Shown here: positions 20,876-28,783 of the stretch, one piece after another
How positions within the stretch are numbered: position 1 is the stretch's first letter
How the letters are laid out: each line of letters opens with the position of its first letter
Assembly: GCA_025370845.1 (NCBI GenBank)
Contig: JAMXFF010000007.1
Span: forward strand, 11,306-75,305
Origin: Laspinema palackyanum D2a
Lineage (GTDB): Bacteria; Cyanobacteriota; Cyanobacteriia; Cyanobacteriales; Laspinemataceae
Direction: 5' to 3'
Length of the DNA: 64,000 bases
The notes under the pieces: generated by a model
Databases searched by the model: none
What the model saw: the letters and a program-made list of their open reading frames with translations, nothing else
Told to the model about the DNA's origin: nothing
Translations under genes and position numbers: made by a program

Positions 20876-22242
20876 CCCCCTATTAAATACGCTCTAAATA
20901 AAACCTGCACTGCAAACAGAGACAATCCATTCCCGGTAACTTTTTCAATTAACCCCCGCTTCTTCAAAGACTGTACCGCCTTCAAAAACTCAGCATCAGA
21001 CAAAGCCAACTCAGCCGGTTTTTGAAAAATATCCGCTGATTCCTGGTTCGCCAACCACCGAATCACCAGTTTCTCCGACGCTGACAACCGTTGATAATAC
21101 CCTTGTAATCTGGATTCTAAGTCTCCCAGAAACAGACTGGGATAGGATAAAAAGCGATCGACACTGCCATCAAATAAATCTTGAATCGTAGAGGCAATGA
21201 TATTTAACCAAGAAGGGTTCCCGCCATAAATCCGGATCAGTTCCCCCCATTTATCGGAATCAGTTAATCCTTTAGAGTCCAAAATATCTACCGCAGACTC
21301 TCCTAATCCTCCCAATTTTAAACTCCGACAGTGACGATTTTCTCTTTCTAAGCTAACGATTTCCGTAGGGGTTTCCCAACTGATGAGAAGGAAGCAACTA
21401 TTATGAGGCGATCGGGAAATTTGTTCCCAAAACTTGCCGTAGTCTTGACAATCAGGAAGATAGGTTCCGGCTAATTCCCCACTGGCAAAGAGTTCTTGTA
21501 GCTCATCGAGGATAATCAGGCAAGAGTGCGATCGTAGATAGTCAATCAGAGAAGGCAGTTGGATTTCTCCATTTGCCGCTAAAAACTCTATTAATTGAGT
21601 TTTTAGGCATTGCAGCGTCAAAGTATTGGTACAGTTGCGCCAGAGAATACAGTCAAAATTCTCTTTAATCTGTTCCACCAGTTCTCTAGCAAGGGCGGTT
21701 TTACCCATTCCCGGCAAACCACAGAGATTGACAATGCGGATTTTTTCATCAAGCATCCAACCTTTGAGCCTTGTTATCTCATTGCTACGGTTGTAAAGAG
21801 GAGCAAATTCCGGCGCTTCGGTGAAGTCGTAGCGTTTTTTGGCTTTTTGGTTGGAGGGGGTGGAGGGCGATCGGTTTTGGGTGGCTTCCCCAGAGTGCCT
21901 ATTCTCTCCACAAAGATTGATGCTACTTCCATAAAATTTACTCTGTGCAAAATTATTTCCAACATTATTATTAGAAATATAATAACGTTCCATCGTAGCG
22001 CGGAAGTTAGATTTATTAACTTTTTCCTCTAATTCTGTTGAAAACAGTTGCCATAAAGTGCCAGCCACCCTTTTAACATTCGCTTCAGTACAGTGATATT
22101 CATCCGCGATTTCCCTGTATTTTTGACTATTCCAGACCCCTGCTAATACTGCCTGTTGCAAACTATTTAAGTGGGACCCTGTTTTGGTGAGCAGTAACTC
22201 ATCGGCCCATTGCAGGACTTCTTGGACATCCATAGGCAACAT
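20863..22242 (-). CDS. NB-ARC (STAND) ATPase with N-terminal vMAP-type helical/HTH domain
   Basis: 459 residues. The N-terminal ~85 residues (QKYREIADEYHCTEANVKRVAGTLW within it) resemble the HTH domain of vWA-MoxR-associated proteins (vMAP) often fused to NB-ARC ATPases in cyanobacteria. The P-loop CGLPGMGKTALA lies near residues 170-181 and a Walker B motif LIILDELQE follows. A winged-helix-like segment ends the protein. No WD40, TPR or other sensor repeats follow, and there is no obvious effector domain, so this is a short form. The start is the ATG at 22242 or the second ATG three codons later; neither has a clear ribosome binding site. Its stop lies inside a hairpin repeat. It is divergent from the GTPase genes. 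Confidence 0.85.
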   Translation of the reverse strand: MLPMDVQEVLQWADELLLTKTGSHLNSLQQAVLAGVWNSQKYREIADEYHCTEANVKRVAGTLWQLFSTELEEKVNKSNFRATMERYYISNNNVGNNFAQSKFYGSSINLCGENRHSGEATQNRSPSTPSNQKAKKRYDFTEAPEFAPLYNRSNEITRLKGWMLDEKIRIVNLCGLPGMGKTALARELVEQIKENFDCILWRNCTNTLTLQCLKTQLIEFLAANGEIQLPSLIDYLRSHSCLIILDELQELFASGELAGTYLPDCQDYGKFWEQISRSPHNSCFLLISWETPTEIVSLERENRHCRSLKLGGLGESAVDILDSKGLTDSDKWGELIRIYGGNPSWLNIIASTIQDLFDGSVDRFLSYPSLFLGDLESRLQGYYQRLSASEKLVIRWLANQESADIFQKPAELALSDAEFLKAVQSLKKRGLIEKVTGNGLSLFAVQVLFRAYLIGGGND

Positions 22243-22307
22243 ACATAGTAAATTTTAACAATTTTACTACTTTTTTTGTCTTTTTGCAACCTGTAGCCAC
22301 CAAACAT

Positions 22308-22333
22308 CACTTTTTTTCACCGGATAAAAAGTG
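22308..22333. promoter_or_regulatory. Inverted repeat in the divergent NB-ARC/GTPase promoter region
   Basis: CACTTTTT (22308-22315) and AAAAAGTG (22326-22333) form an 8-bp inverted repeat in the 250-bp divergent spacer. It is flanked by two copies of TAGCCACCAAA (near 22294 and 22349). The site could be an operator for either or both directions, or a terminator-like stem. No hexamers were assigned. Confidence 0.35.
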
Positions 22334-22492
22334 AAAACCTTCATAAATTAGCCACCAAATGCTACCTCGTAGGGGGTGACAGGAGACCAATTGGGTGGCA
22401 CTATAGTGAAGTGAACAGCAATTTTATAAGCTGGACAGCAACCCTCTAAATTCGAGGATAAAGTAAGGGCGTCATAATTCTCCCTTTGTCTT

Positions 22493-23185
22493 ATGCTTAA
22501 ACAAATCCTCAGATCTTTAGCCCAACTCGTCAGATCCTTAATGCAATGGATCAACTCTTTAGTCCGGGTTAAAAACGACACCCTAACAGTTTTATTTTTT
22601 GGCAAAACTGGAGTGGGAAAAAGCAGCACCCTCAACGTCTTATTTGGCTTAAACTGGGCCACCGATCATGCTGTGGCTTGTACTAAAAAGCCTCATATTG
22701 CCTATATAGATGCCTCTCATTACTCGGGTTTTCCCTATAAGCAAGTAAGAGTGGTGGATCTGCCGGGAATTGGCGAGAGTCTAGCTGGGGATAAAAAATA
22801 CATGGCTTACTACAAAAAATGGATTCCTCAAGCAGATTCTTTAGTATGGGTGACGCAAGCTAATACGAGGGCCTACAAACGGGATGAAATTTTTTTGAAG
22901 CAGTTAAAACCTTTTTTCAAAAAGTCTTTATTTTTAATAGTCGCCCTTAACAAAATAGATTGTCTGGGAGTGTATGAGGGCGAGAAGCCATTTCAAATTG
23001 AAACAGCCGAACCTTCCGAAGATCAGATCAAGCTAATTCCAGAAAAAATTGATGATATTTATAATATTTTCAAAGGAGCAATCAATGGATCCGTAATATT
23101 CAACAAGAATCACATTGTACCCTACACCTCTTTTTATGGGTGGGGCCTAGAAAAATTGAAAACAAGAATCTTCATAAGGAGTTAA
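22493..23185 (+). CDS. Small Era/dynamin-like GTPase with N-terminal amphipathic helix
   Basis: 230 residues. An N-terminal amphipathic helix (LKQILRSLAQLVRSLMQWI) suggests membrane contact. The G domain is complete: G1 GKTGVGKSS near residues 38-46, G3 DLPG, G4 NKID, and a G5-like segment YTSFYGWGLEKL at the end. The spacing is that of the TRAFAC Era-like/50S-ribosome-binding GTPase class. The C-terminal tail is short. The reading frame is AT-rich and HIP1-poor compared with neighbours, suggesting transfer. The next gene begins 6 bp after the stop, so the two are cotranscribed. Specific function is unknown. Confidence 0.82.
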   Translation: MLKQILRSLAQLVRSLMQWINSLVRVKNDTLTVLFFGKTGVGKSSTLNVLFGLNWATDHAVACTKKPHIAYIDASHYSGFPYKQVRVVDLPGIGESLAGDKKYMAYYKKWIPQADSLVWVTQANTRAYKRDEIFLKQLKPFFKKSLFLIVALNKIDCLGVYEGEKPFQIETAEPSEDQIKLIPEKIDDIYNIFKGAINGSVIFNKNHIVPYTSFYGWGLEKLKTRIFIRS

Positions 23186-23191
23186 TTCATT

Positions 23192-24172
23192 ATGTTTCAA
23201 AAATTATTTGAAGGCATCAAAAAAGTACCAGGTAAGTTAGTTAAGGGGTTAAGCAGCTTTTCTAAAAAAAGCAATCCACCCCCACAACCTAGAAATGCTG
23301 TGGGTTTGAATCAATCAGATAAGGGATTTAGCAGTTTTTCTAAAAAAAGTGATTCACCCTCAAAAATTAGGATTGTTGTAGGATTAAATCAAGTTGACCA
23401 AATGATTCCTACTGGTTGGAATGAGCGTTTAAATAGTCCTACCGATGAAGCAGAGAAACAGATACAGGATCGGTGTAAAGATATTATACGAAACCTCAAC
23501 ACGCAAATTGAAATATCTGAATTAAATATAGAATATTACTCGGCATTAAAGCGTTACAGATTGATACCTTTACTGAGCAAGATTATTCAAAATAGTTATG
23601 CCGGATTTAAAATTGGTAATGTAAACCCCGCCGATCCATTTGAATTAGCTGATTCAGATGTTAAAGCGGCTGTCGATAAAAAACGGAGAGAAATGGGAAC
23701 TCCTGGTAAGGGAGAAGATGATTCTAACAAAATAAACCTAGATGCTCTGAAAAAAATTATGTCTCTTGAAGACTTCAATTTAATTTCAGATAAACTAGAA
23801 CAAGAAACTAAGTATCCACCCAAAGTAGCTGTGATTGGTAAATCGGGTGTTGGGAAAACAACAACTATTAATAATTTGTTTAATGCTCAATTAACAACAA
23901 GCCCCACCACGGTCGGGACGACAAAGGCACAGACAAAAGAATTTACCCTATTATCAACAGGCGGAACGTTAACTGTGGTCGATTTACCTGGATATGGCCG
24001 TAGTGAAGCCGAAGATAGAGAGTATCAGAAAATCTATGAAGCCATAATTCCTGAGTGCGATATAGTTTTGCTTATTTTGCAAGCCAATACACGAGATTTT
24101 TCGGATGATATTGAAATGATTAAAGAAATTACAGCACTCTTAAAAACCAATCCTATTCCGAGGAGGAGCTAA
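23192..24172 (+). CDS. Rearranged GTPase: C-terminal half precedes a truncated N-terminal half
   Basis: 326 residues, start ATG at 23192 behind AGGAG (23178-23182). A basic N-terminal region holds a 26-residue direct duplication (78 bp; copies begin at 23252 and 23330) around SSFSKKS...VGLNQ. Then comes a G4-like motif VVGLNQVDQ (about residues 62-70) with the helical tail that normally ends such a domain. Only after this do G1 GKSGVGKTT (about 216-224) and G3 DLPGYG appear. The protein stops at KTNPIPRRS before any second G4. So the gene carries the back half of one GTPase and the front half of another, as left by recombination in a tandem array. It may be non-functional, or a permuted protein. 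AT-rich. Confidence 0.72.
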   Translation: MFQKLFEGIKKVPGKLVKGLSSFSKKSNPPPQPRNAVGLNQSDKGFSSFSKKSDSPSKIRIVVGLNQVDQMIPTGWNERLNSPTDEAEKQIQDRCKDIIRNLNTQIEISELNIEYYSALKRYRLIPLLSKIIQNSYAGFKIGNVNPADPFELADSDVKAAVDKKRREMGTPGKGEDDSNKINLDALKKIMSLEDFNLISDKLEQETKYPPKVAVIGKSGVGKTTTINNLFNAQLTTSPTTVGTTKAQTKEFTLLSTGGTLTVVDLPGYGRSEAEDREYQKIYEAIIPECDIVLLILQANTRDFSDDIEMIKEITALLKTNPIPRRS

Positions 24173-24225
24173 AAGTTTTAAAAATTTTTCTTGTTAAATT
24201 CAGGTCATGAAGGAGGTTGATATCT

Positions 24226-24429
24226 ATGGCTTTAACCGCAGCAGAAGAAGAAAAAGTCAGACAATTATTATTACGAGAGGAAGCTCAAGAGCAAGAAGCC
24301 ATTCTAGCCACTAAAGAGAGCTTTAAAAAATGGCTACAAGAAACTGCTATCTGGCTATTTCAAAAACTTACTGAAGGCGCAATACAGCTTTTGATAATAT
24401 ATCTAAGAAGTCAGTTTGGGATTGGATAA
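24226..24429 (+). CDS. Small amphipathic helical protein, copy 1
   Basis: 67 residues, unknown family. A charged N-terminal helix (MALTAAEEEKVRQLLLREEAQEQ) is followed by a strongly amphipathic segment KKWLQETAIWLFQKLTEGAIQLLI. The start is the ATG at 24226 with AAGGAGGT (24210-24217) at good spacing; an in-frame TTG nine bases upstream is less likely. It is 54 bp after the GTPase-like gene and about 67% identical by eye to the next small protein. The pattern suggests a membrane-binding partner of the neighbouring GTPases. Function unknown. Confidence 0.75.
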   Translation: MALTAAEEEKVRQLLLREEAQEQEAILATKESFKKWLQETAIWLFQKLTEGAIQLLIIYLRSQFGIG

Positions 24430-24611
24430 TTAAACCGATTACCAAGATGGCAATAGAGCTTCTAATAATAAATGGTAGAAAGCACATCTTCCGGATATAG
24501 CCAACCCCAATCGCAAACTTTACTCTTGAAAACCAATCCTGTTTCGAGGATGTCCCAAAACTTTCAATGATTTTGCTTGTTAAATTCAAGTAGTTACGGA
24601 GGTAGATATCT

Positions 24612-24812
24612 ATGGCTTTAACCGCAACAGAAGAAGAACAAGTTAGAGAATTATTATTACGAGAGAGCGCTCAAAAGCAAAAAGCAATCCTGGCCAGCAA
24701 GGAAAGCTTAAAAGAATGGCTAAAAGAAACCGCTATTTGGCTATTTAAAAAGCTTACTGAAGCCGCAATACAGCTTTTGATAGACCGTCTGCTCCCGCCC
24801 CCGCCCTATTAA
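24612..24812 (+). CDS. Small amphipathic helical protein, copy 2
   Basis: 66 residues and a paralogue of the preceding small protein, sharing MALTA.EEE.VR.LLLRE, then KEW(L)KETAIWLFKKLTEAAIQLLI. It differs at the C-terminus, which ends DRLLPPPPY. GGAGGT at 24598-24603 precedes the ATG at 24612. It arose by the 386-bp tandem duplication. Retention of both reading frames and both ribosome binding sites, while the duplicated GTPase tail decayed, suggests the small proteins are under selection. Confidence 0.75.
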   Translation: MALTATEEEQVRELLLRESAQKQKAILASKESLKEWLKETAIWLFKKLTEAAIQLLIDRLLPPPPY

Positions 24813-24966
24813 TAGCCAATCCCTATCATAAACCTTACCCCACGGACTCAGTGATAAGGAGAGGACTGGTTAAGCTCTATCGTTAGGTATCCCTGTTTCT
24901 TAATCAAGATTAGTTAGTGATGTTTAAAAATGCGATCGCCTTTCTTATACTCCAGAAGGCGATCGC

Positions 24967-25353
24967 TTAAATCCATAACAACGAAACTCCATATAAGTCA
25001 AATATTTTATCCCGCGTTAAAATCGTTAAACCTTCTGTCATAGCCTGAGCAATTAACAGCCGGTCAAATGGATCTTTATGATGAAACGGTAACACCCCAA
25101 CCTGAAAAATATGAAAAGGAGTCACCCCTAAAAAAGAGATAAAATTTTGGCTTTGACTCTGATAAATATTTTCTAACGGTTGATTGAGGGTTAACTTTCC
25201 TAACTGACTTTTAATCTGAATTTCCCATAAACTTATAACACTGACAAATTTCTCTGTATCGGGTTTGGTTAAAAACTCCACCATGTCCGATGACAACTGT
25301 TCTGGCTGACTATCCCACCAAATAAAAGTATGAGTATCTAATAAAACTTTCAT
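24967..25353 (-). CDS. PIN-domain toxin (VapC-like)
   Basis: Probable ribonuclease toxin of a type II toxin-antitoxin pair, 128 residues. The PIN acidic residues are visible: D in LLDTHTFIWW near residue 5, E in SLWEIQIK near 44, and D in DPFDRLLIAQA and TRDKIF in the C-terminal half. I choose the ATG at 25353, which overlaps the antitoxin stop as ATGA, over an ATG nine bases upstream. The ATGA overlap is normal for such pairs. It lies directly downstream of the mobile-looking GTPase locus and converges with it. Confidence 0.9.
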   Translation of the reverse strand: MKVLLDTHTFIWWDSQPEQLSSDMVEFLTKPDTEKFVSVISLWEIQIKSQLGKLTLNQPLENIYQSQSQNFISFLGVTPFHIFQVGVLPFHHKDPFDRLLIAQAMTEGLTILTRDKIFDLYGVSLLWI

Positions 25354-25583
25354 ACCCCCCAAAAATCATCCGGTAAAGGCTCATCAAAATCATCACTCAT
25401 CACCATTGCCCCATAATTTAATCCGACTTTTGGTATCACAGGTTGCTGACTGGGCAACGGCAGCACTTTAGCAAAAGGTACTCCCTCAGAAGTTAAGAGG
25501 ATCTCTGTCTGATTCTGAAGATCCGCCAATAATTCGATTAAGTTCTCCGGTAAGCTAGTAATCTCAAAGGTTTTCGGCGACAT
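25350..25583 (-). CDS. Antitoxin of the PIN toxin pair (Phd/YefM-like)
   Basis: 77 residues encoded immediately upstream of the PIN toxin and overlapping it by 4 bp. The N-terminal half (ITSLPENLIELLADLQNQTEILLTSEG within it) has the pattern of Phd/YefM-like DNA-binding antitoxins. The acidic C-terminal tail (SDDFDEPLPDDFWGV) is typical of the part that wraps the toxin. Start ATG at 25583. Autoregulation of the pair is expected from the family. Confidence 0.85.
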   Translation of the reverse strand: MSPKTFEITSLPENLIELLADLQNQTEILLTSEGVPFAKVLPLPSQQPVIPKVGLNYGAMVMSDDFDEPLPDDFWGV

Positions 25584-26345
25584 AGTTTCATCTTTGTTAA
25601 CTTTCCCAGTGTTATCTAGTATAATGCGATTTTTCTAAATTCCACAGTCATAGAGCCGGATGATTGTATCCACCGCTTCCTCCGACTCCGTACCTCCCGG
25701 CCTAACCCCCATCAAGTCTGAATGCTGACAACCCACCTCGTAAGCAGAAGATAGTTAACAAGCAAGTATTTCATTCCCATTGATGAAGTTCCGCACAGCT
25801 CAAGTTTGCAAGTCAGTCGGTTAGGAGACTCAAGCCGATCGCCTCTTAATACCCGAGGCATATCCCTTTCCTAATTCCCCATTGCCCGGGACTGGATGAA
25901 CCCAGCCCCCTGAACTTGTGCCATCGGGTCTGGGAGGTGGACAGCAGAGGCTGCTAGAATGCCCTAACCCGGGCTGAATCAGGTTTTTCGTGATTTTTTC
26001 CGCAATCGCGATCAGGAGAGTTTTTGTGGGGAGGTTTCATGGTATGGTGTGGATCAGCAAAATCAACTTCCCCTGTCTAAACGACCTACTCGTTCTCAAA
26101 AGCTAATCATGTCCCTGTTCGTCAGTGTTTCTCCGTCTAGGTTTCAGCTAACTTGTCCACCGTAAGCGGTGGAGATGCTCTGCAATGGATGCTTGAATCT
26201 GGACGGTTAAGCCACGGTGAGATATAGATTAATGGGGTTTGAGGCTAAAAATTATCAGGATTAATCCGATTGAGTCAGTTTGATTCTGGCTATGTTTACG
26301 GCGCTATTATGCCGCAATTATTTTGATGATGTTAGAGGAGGAAAC
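25584..26345. other. Gene-free spacer ahead of the SulP operon
   Basis: About 760 bp between the divergent antitoxin and SulP genes. A stem CCACCG/CGGTGG with TAAG loop lies at 26157-26172, in the presumed SulP leader. No convincing ORF or RNA family was recognised. A regulator site for carbon supply could be here, but none was identified. Confidence 0.45.
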
Positions 26346-27869
26346 TTGAACAGTCGCAGACTCAGGCAAGAGTGGTTTTCCAATGTGCGCGCGGATTTGT
26401 TGGCGGGTGCAGTGGTGGGTTTGGCGTTGATTCCCGAGGCGATCGCCTTTTCAATTATTGCTGGGGTTGATCCCAAAGTCGGACTCTATGCCTCCTTTAT
26501 TATTGCCGTAATGACGGCCTTTTTAGGGGGTAGACCCGGGTCAATTTCCGCAGCAACCGGGGCGATGGCATTGCTGATGATTGATTTGGTCAAGGATCAT
26601 GGATTGCCCTATTTATTGGCGGCAACCTTGTTGACGGGAATTATCCAAGTTGTGTTTGGGTTCCTTAAACTGGGACGGCAGATGAAATACGTTCCCCGGG
26701 CGGTGACCATTGGTTATATTAACGCATTGGCCGTGTTAATTTTTCTGGCCCAGTTGCCACAATTGACTGATGTTTCGGTGGCAGTTTATGTGCTGACGGG
26801 TCTGTCTTTGGCGATTATTTATATCCTGCCTCGGTTTACGAAAGCGGTGCCTTCTCCGTTGGTGGCATTGGCGGTGATGACGATCGCGGCGATCGCTCTC
26901 AAATTAGAAGTCCCCAGGGTCGGTGATATGGGCGAATTACCCACTGCCTTACCCTTCTTTGCCTTGCCACAAGTTCCGCTGACTTTAGAAACCTTACAGA
27001 TTATTTTTCCCTATTCTCTAACCTTGGCAATTGTCGGGTTATTGGCCTCATTTCTCACCGCTTCTTTGGTGGATGAACTAACGGATACGCCGAGTGATAA
27101 AAACCAAGAAGCTAAAGGACAAGGAATTGCCAATATTGTCACGGGGTTTTTTGGCGGAATGGCCGGATGTGGGATGATTGGACAATCGGTAATTAATGTT
27201 CAATCTGGGGGACGAGGACGGTTATCAACTCTCGCTTCTGGGGTGTTTCTCTTATTTGCAATTCTGGTATTGCAAGATTGGGTGAAGCAAATGCCGATGG
27301 CGACTTTGGTTGCCGTGATGATTATGGTCTCTATTGGCACATTCCGTTGGTCATCGTTCAAAAATATTTCCCGGATTCCTCGCAGTGAAACCTTGGTCAT
27401 GTTAAGTACCATGTTCGTCACCATTTTTACTCGAAATTTTGCCTTGGGTGTGGTGACAGGAATTGTTATGAGTACGGTGTTTTTCTCCCGCAAAATTGCC
27501 GATTTGGTGTTTGTGGATAAGGTTATCAGCAACGATGGAACGCACCGGATTTATAAGGTGGCAGGACAGATTTTCTTCTTATCTAAGGAAGACTTTCTGG
27601 GGTCATTTGATTTTAATGAACTCGTCGATCGCGTCACGGTCGATTTGACTCATGCCCATCTCTGGGACCAAGGGTCGGTAGAGATGCTGGATAAAATCGT
27701 GATTAAATTCCGCCGCAATGGGACTGAGGTGGAATTAGTCGGGTTAAATCAAGCCAGTGCAACGTTGTACGATAAATTGGCGACTTACAAACAACCGGAC
27801 CTCTCCCCCAATTCTGACCCAGGGAAAGAACCGAATGAAGCCGAATATCCATCCCATCATTCCCAGTAA
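26346..27869 (+). CDS. SulP family inorganic anion transporter
   Basis: Polytopic inner-membrane anion transporter with a C-terminal STAS domain. The signature [20 protein letters not shown] is followed by about 11-12 hydrophobic segments. The STAS domain covers roughly the last 95 residues ([18 protein letters not shown]...DLTHAH). I choose the TTG at 26346 because AGGAGG lies at 26336-26341. In-frame alternatives are the ATG at 26292 and a TTG at 26280, both without a ribosome binding site. From 26346 the product has 507 residues. It is a different subfamily from BicA, and its substrate (sulfate, bicarbonate or other) is uncertain. The tandem-Usp gene starts one base after its stop, so they form an operon. 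Confidence 0.88.
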   Translation: MNSRRLRQEWFSNVRADLLAGAVVGLALIPEAIAFSIIAGVDPKVGLYASFIIAVMTAFLGGRPGSISAATGAMALLMIDLVKDHGLPYLLAATLLTGIIQVVFGFLKLGRQMKYVPRAVTIGYINALAVLIFLAQLPQLTDVSVAVYVLTGLSLAIIYILPRFTKAVPSPLVALAVMTIAAIALKLEVPRVGDMGELPTALPFFALPQVPLTLETLQIIFPYSLTLAIVGLLASFLTASLVDELTDTPSDKNQEAKGQGIANIVTGFFGGMAGCGMIGQSVINVQSGGRGRLSTLASGVFLLFAILVLQDWVKQMPMATLVAVMIMVSIGTFRWSSFKNISRIPRSETLVMLSTMFVTIFTRNFALGVVTGIVMSTVFFSRKIADLVFVDKVISNDGTHRIYKVAGQIFFLSKEDFLGSFDFNELVDRVTVDLTHAHLWDQGSVEMLDKIVIKFRRNGTEVELVGLNQASATLYDKLATYKQPDLSPNSDPGKEPNEAEYPSHHSQ

Positions 27870-27870
27870 C

Positions 27871-28734
27871 ATGAAAAAGATTTTGATTTGCACCGATGGA
27901 TCGTCCTTTGCGGAAACTAGCTATCGGTATGGCGCTTATTTTGCCAGAAAACTAGCAGCGGAAATTGATGTATTGTGCGTGACCGATATTCGCAGTCAAC
28001 AGGCGGTTTCGACGGGAAACTTTAGCGGAAGTATTGGGATTGATGCCTCGGAAAATTTGCTGAATCGCTTGGTGGAGTTGGAACATGAAAAAGCCAAAAT
28101 TAACCACCAACGGGCCAAGCTGATTTTACAAACTGCTGGGAGTCGTCTCAAATCCGAAGGCGTCGATCGCATCAACCTGATCCATAAAACCGGCTTTTTG
28201 GTGGATTGCTTAGATGAGTTTGAGGCAAGTTCTGATTTAATTGTACTAGGGAAACGAGGTGAAGCGGCGAGTTTTGCTTCGAGTCACTTAGGGGCGAATT
28301 TAGAACGGATTGTCCGAAGTAGCCGGAAACCTTGCCTGGTGGTTCCCCTGGAATATCAACCGATTGACCGGGTGTTGTTGGCCTATGATGGCAGTCCTAC
28401 GGCGCAGAAAATGTTGCAATTTATTCGGGAATCCCCGTTATTAAAGGGGGTGGACCTGCATATTGTGAAGGTGGCTACAAGTAAGGACAGTCCCACGGTA
28501 AATTCCCGATTGCAGGAAGCAGAACAAGCCTTGCAAGGGTCTGGATTTAACCCAGTGATTTGCCGTTTAGAAGGGGAACCGGAAAAGGCGATCGCCTCCT
28601 ATATTATCGAACAAAATATCGGGTTTTTACTCATGGGTGCCTATGGTCATAGTCGGATTCATCATTTAGTCATCGGCAGTACCACTGCCCAAATGGTGAG
28701 AAGTAGCAATATTCCGGTATTATTATTTCGTTAG
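27871..28734 (+). CDS. Tandem two-domain universal stress protein
   Basis: 287 residues from the ATG at 27871 (MKKILICTDGSSFAE), which starts the first Usp strand exactly. An ATG at 27835 is an alternative that would overlap SulP. Domain 1 spans about residues 1-158 and ends with GKRGEAASFASSHLGANLERI. Domain 2 starts DRVLLAYDGSPTAQK near 167 and ends GAYGHSRIHHLVIGSTTAQM, a good ATP-binding motif. It lies between two SulP-type transporters on the same strand, which suggests a nucleotide-sensing regulator of transport. That role is inference. Confidence 0.9.
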   Translation: MKKILICTDGSSFAETSYRYGAYFARKLAAEIDVLCVTDIRSQQAVSTGNFSGSIGIDASENLLNRLVELEHEKAKINHQRAKLILQTAGSRLKSEGVDRINLIHKTGFLVDCLDEFEASSDLIVLGKRGEAASFASSHLGANLERIVRSSRKPCLVVPLEYQPIDRVLLAYDGSPTAQKMLQFIRESPLLKGVDLHIVKVATSKDSPTVNSRLQEAEQALQGSGFNPVICRLEGEPEKAIASYIIEQNIGFLLMGAYGHSRIHHLVIGSTTAQMVRSSNIPVLLFR

Positions 28735-28783
28735 TCCAAGTGGGATAAATTTAGCATCATTGTTTAATTGAGGAAACGCTTTC

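Larger units (their letters stand above)
24137..24812 (+). repeat. Tandem duplication of GTPase 3' end plus small gene (386-bp period)
   Basis: The segment from CTCTTAAAAACCAATCC (24137) through the first small gene is repeated from CTCTTGAAAACCAATCC (24523) through the second. Both copies keep the spacer TTGTTAAATTCA and the ribosome binding site ahead of ATGGCTTTAACCGCA. In the second unit only a remnant of the GTPase tail is left (frame LLKTNPVSR). Confidence 0.82.

Noticed and set aside
24430-24611. Possible third small gene or pseudogene of the GTPase between the two small proteins
   Set aside because: Only the final ~10 codons of the GTPase tail are recognisable, so I describe it as part of the duplication and not as a pseudogene.
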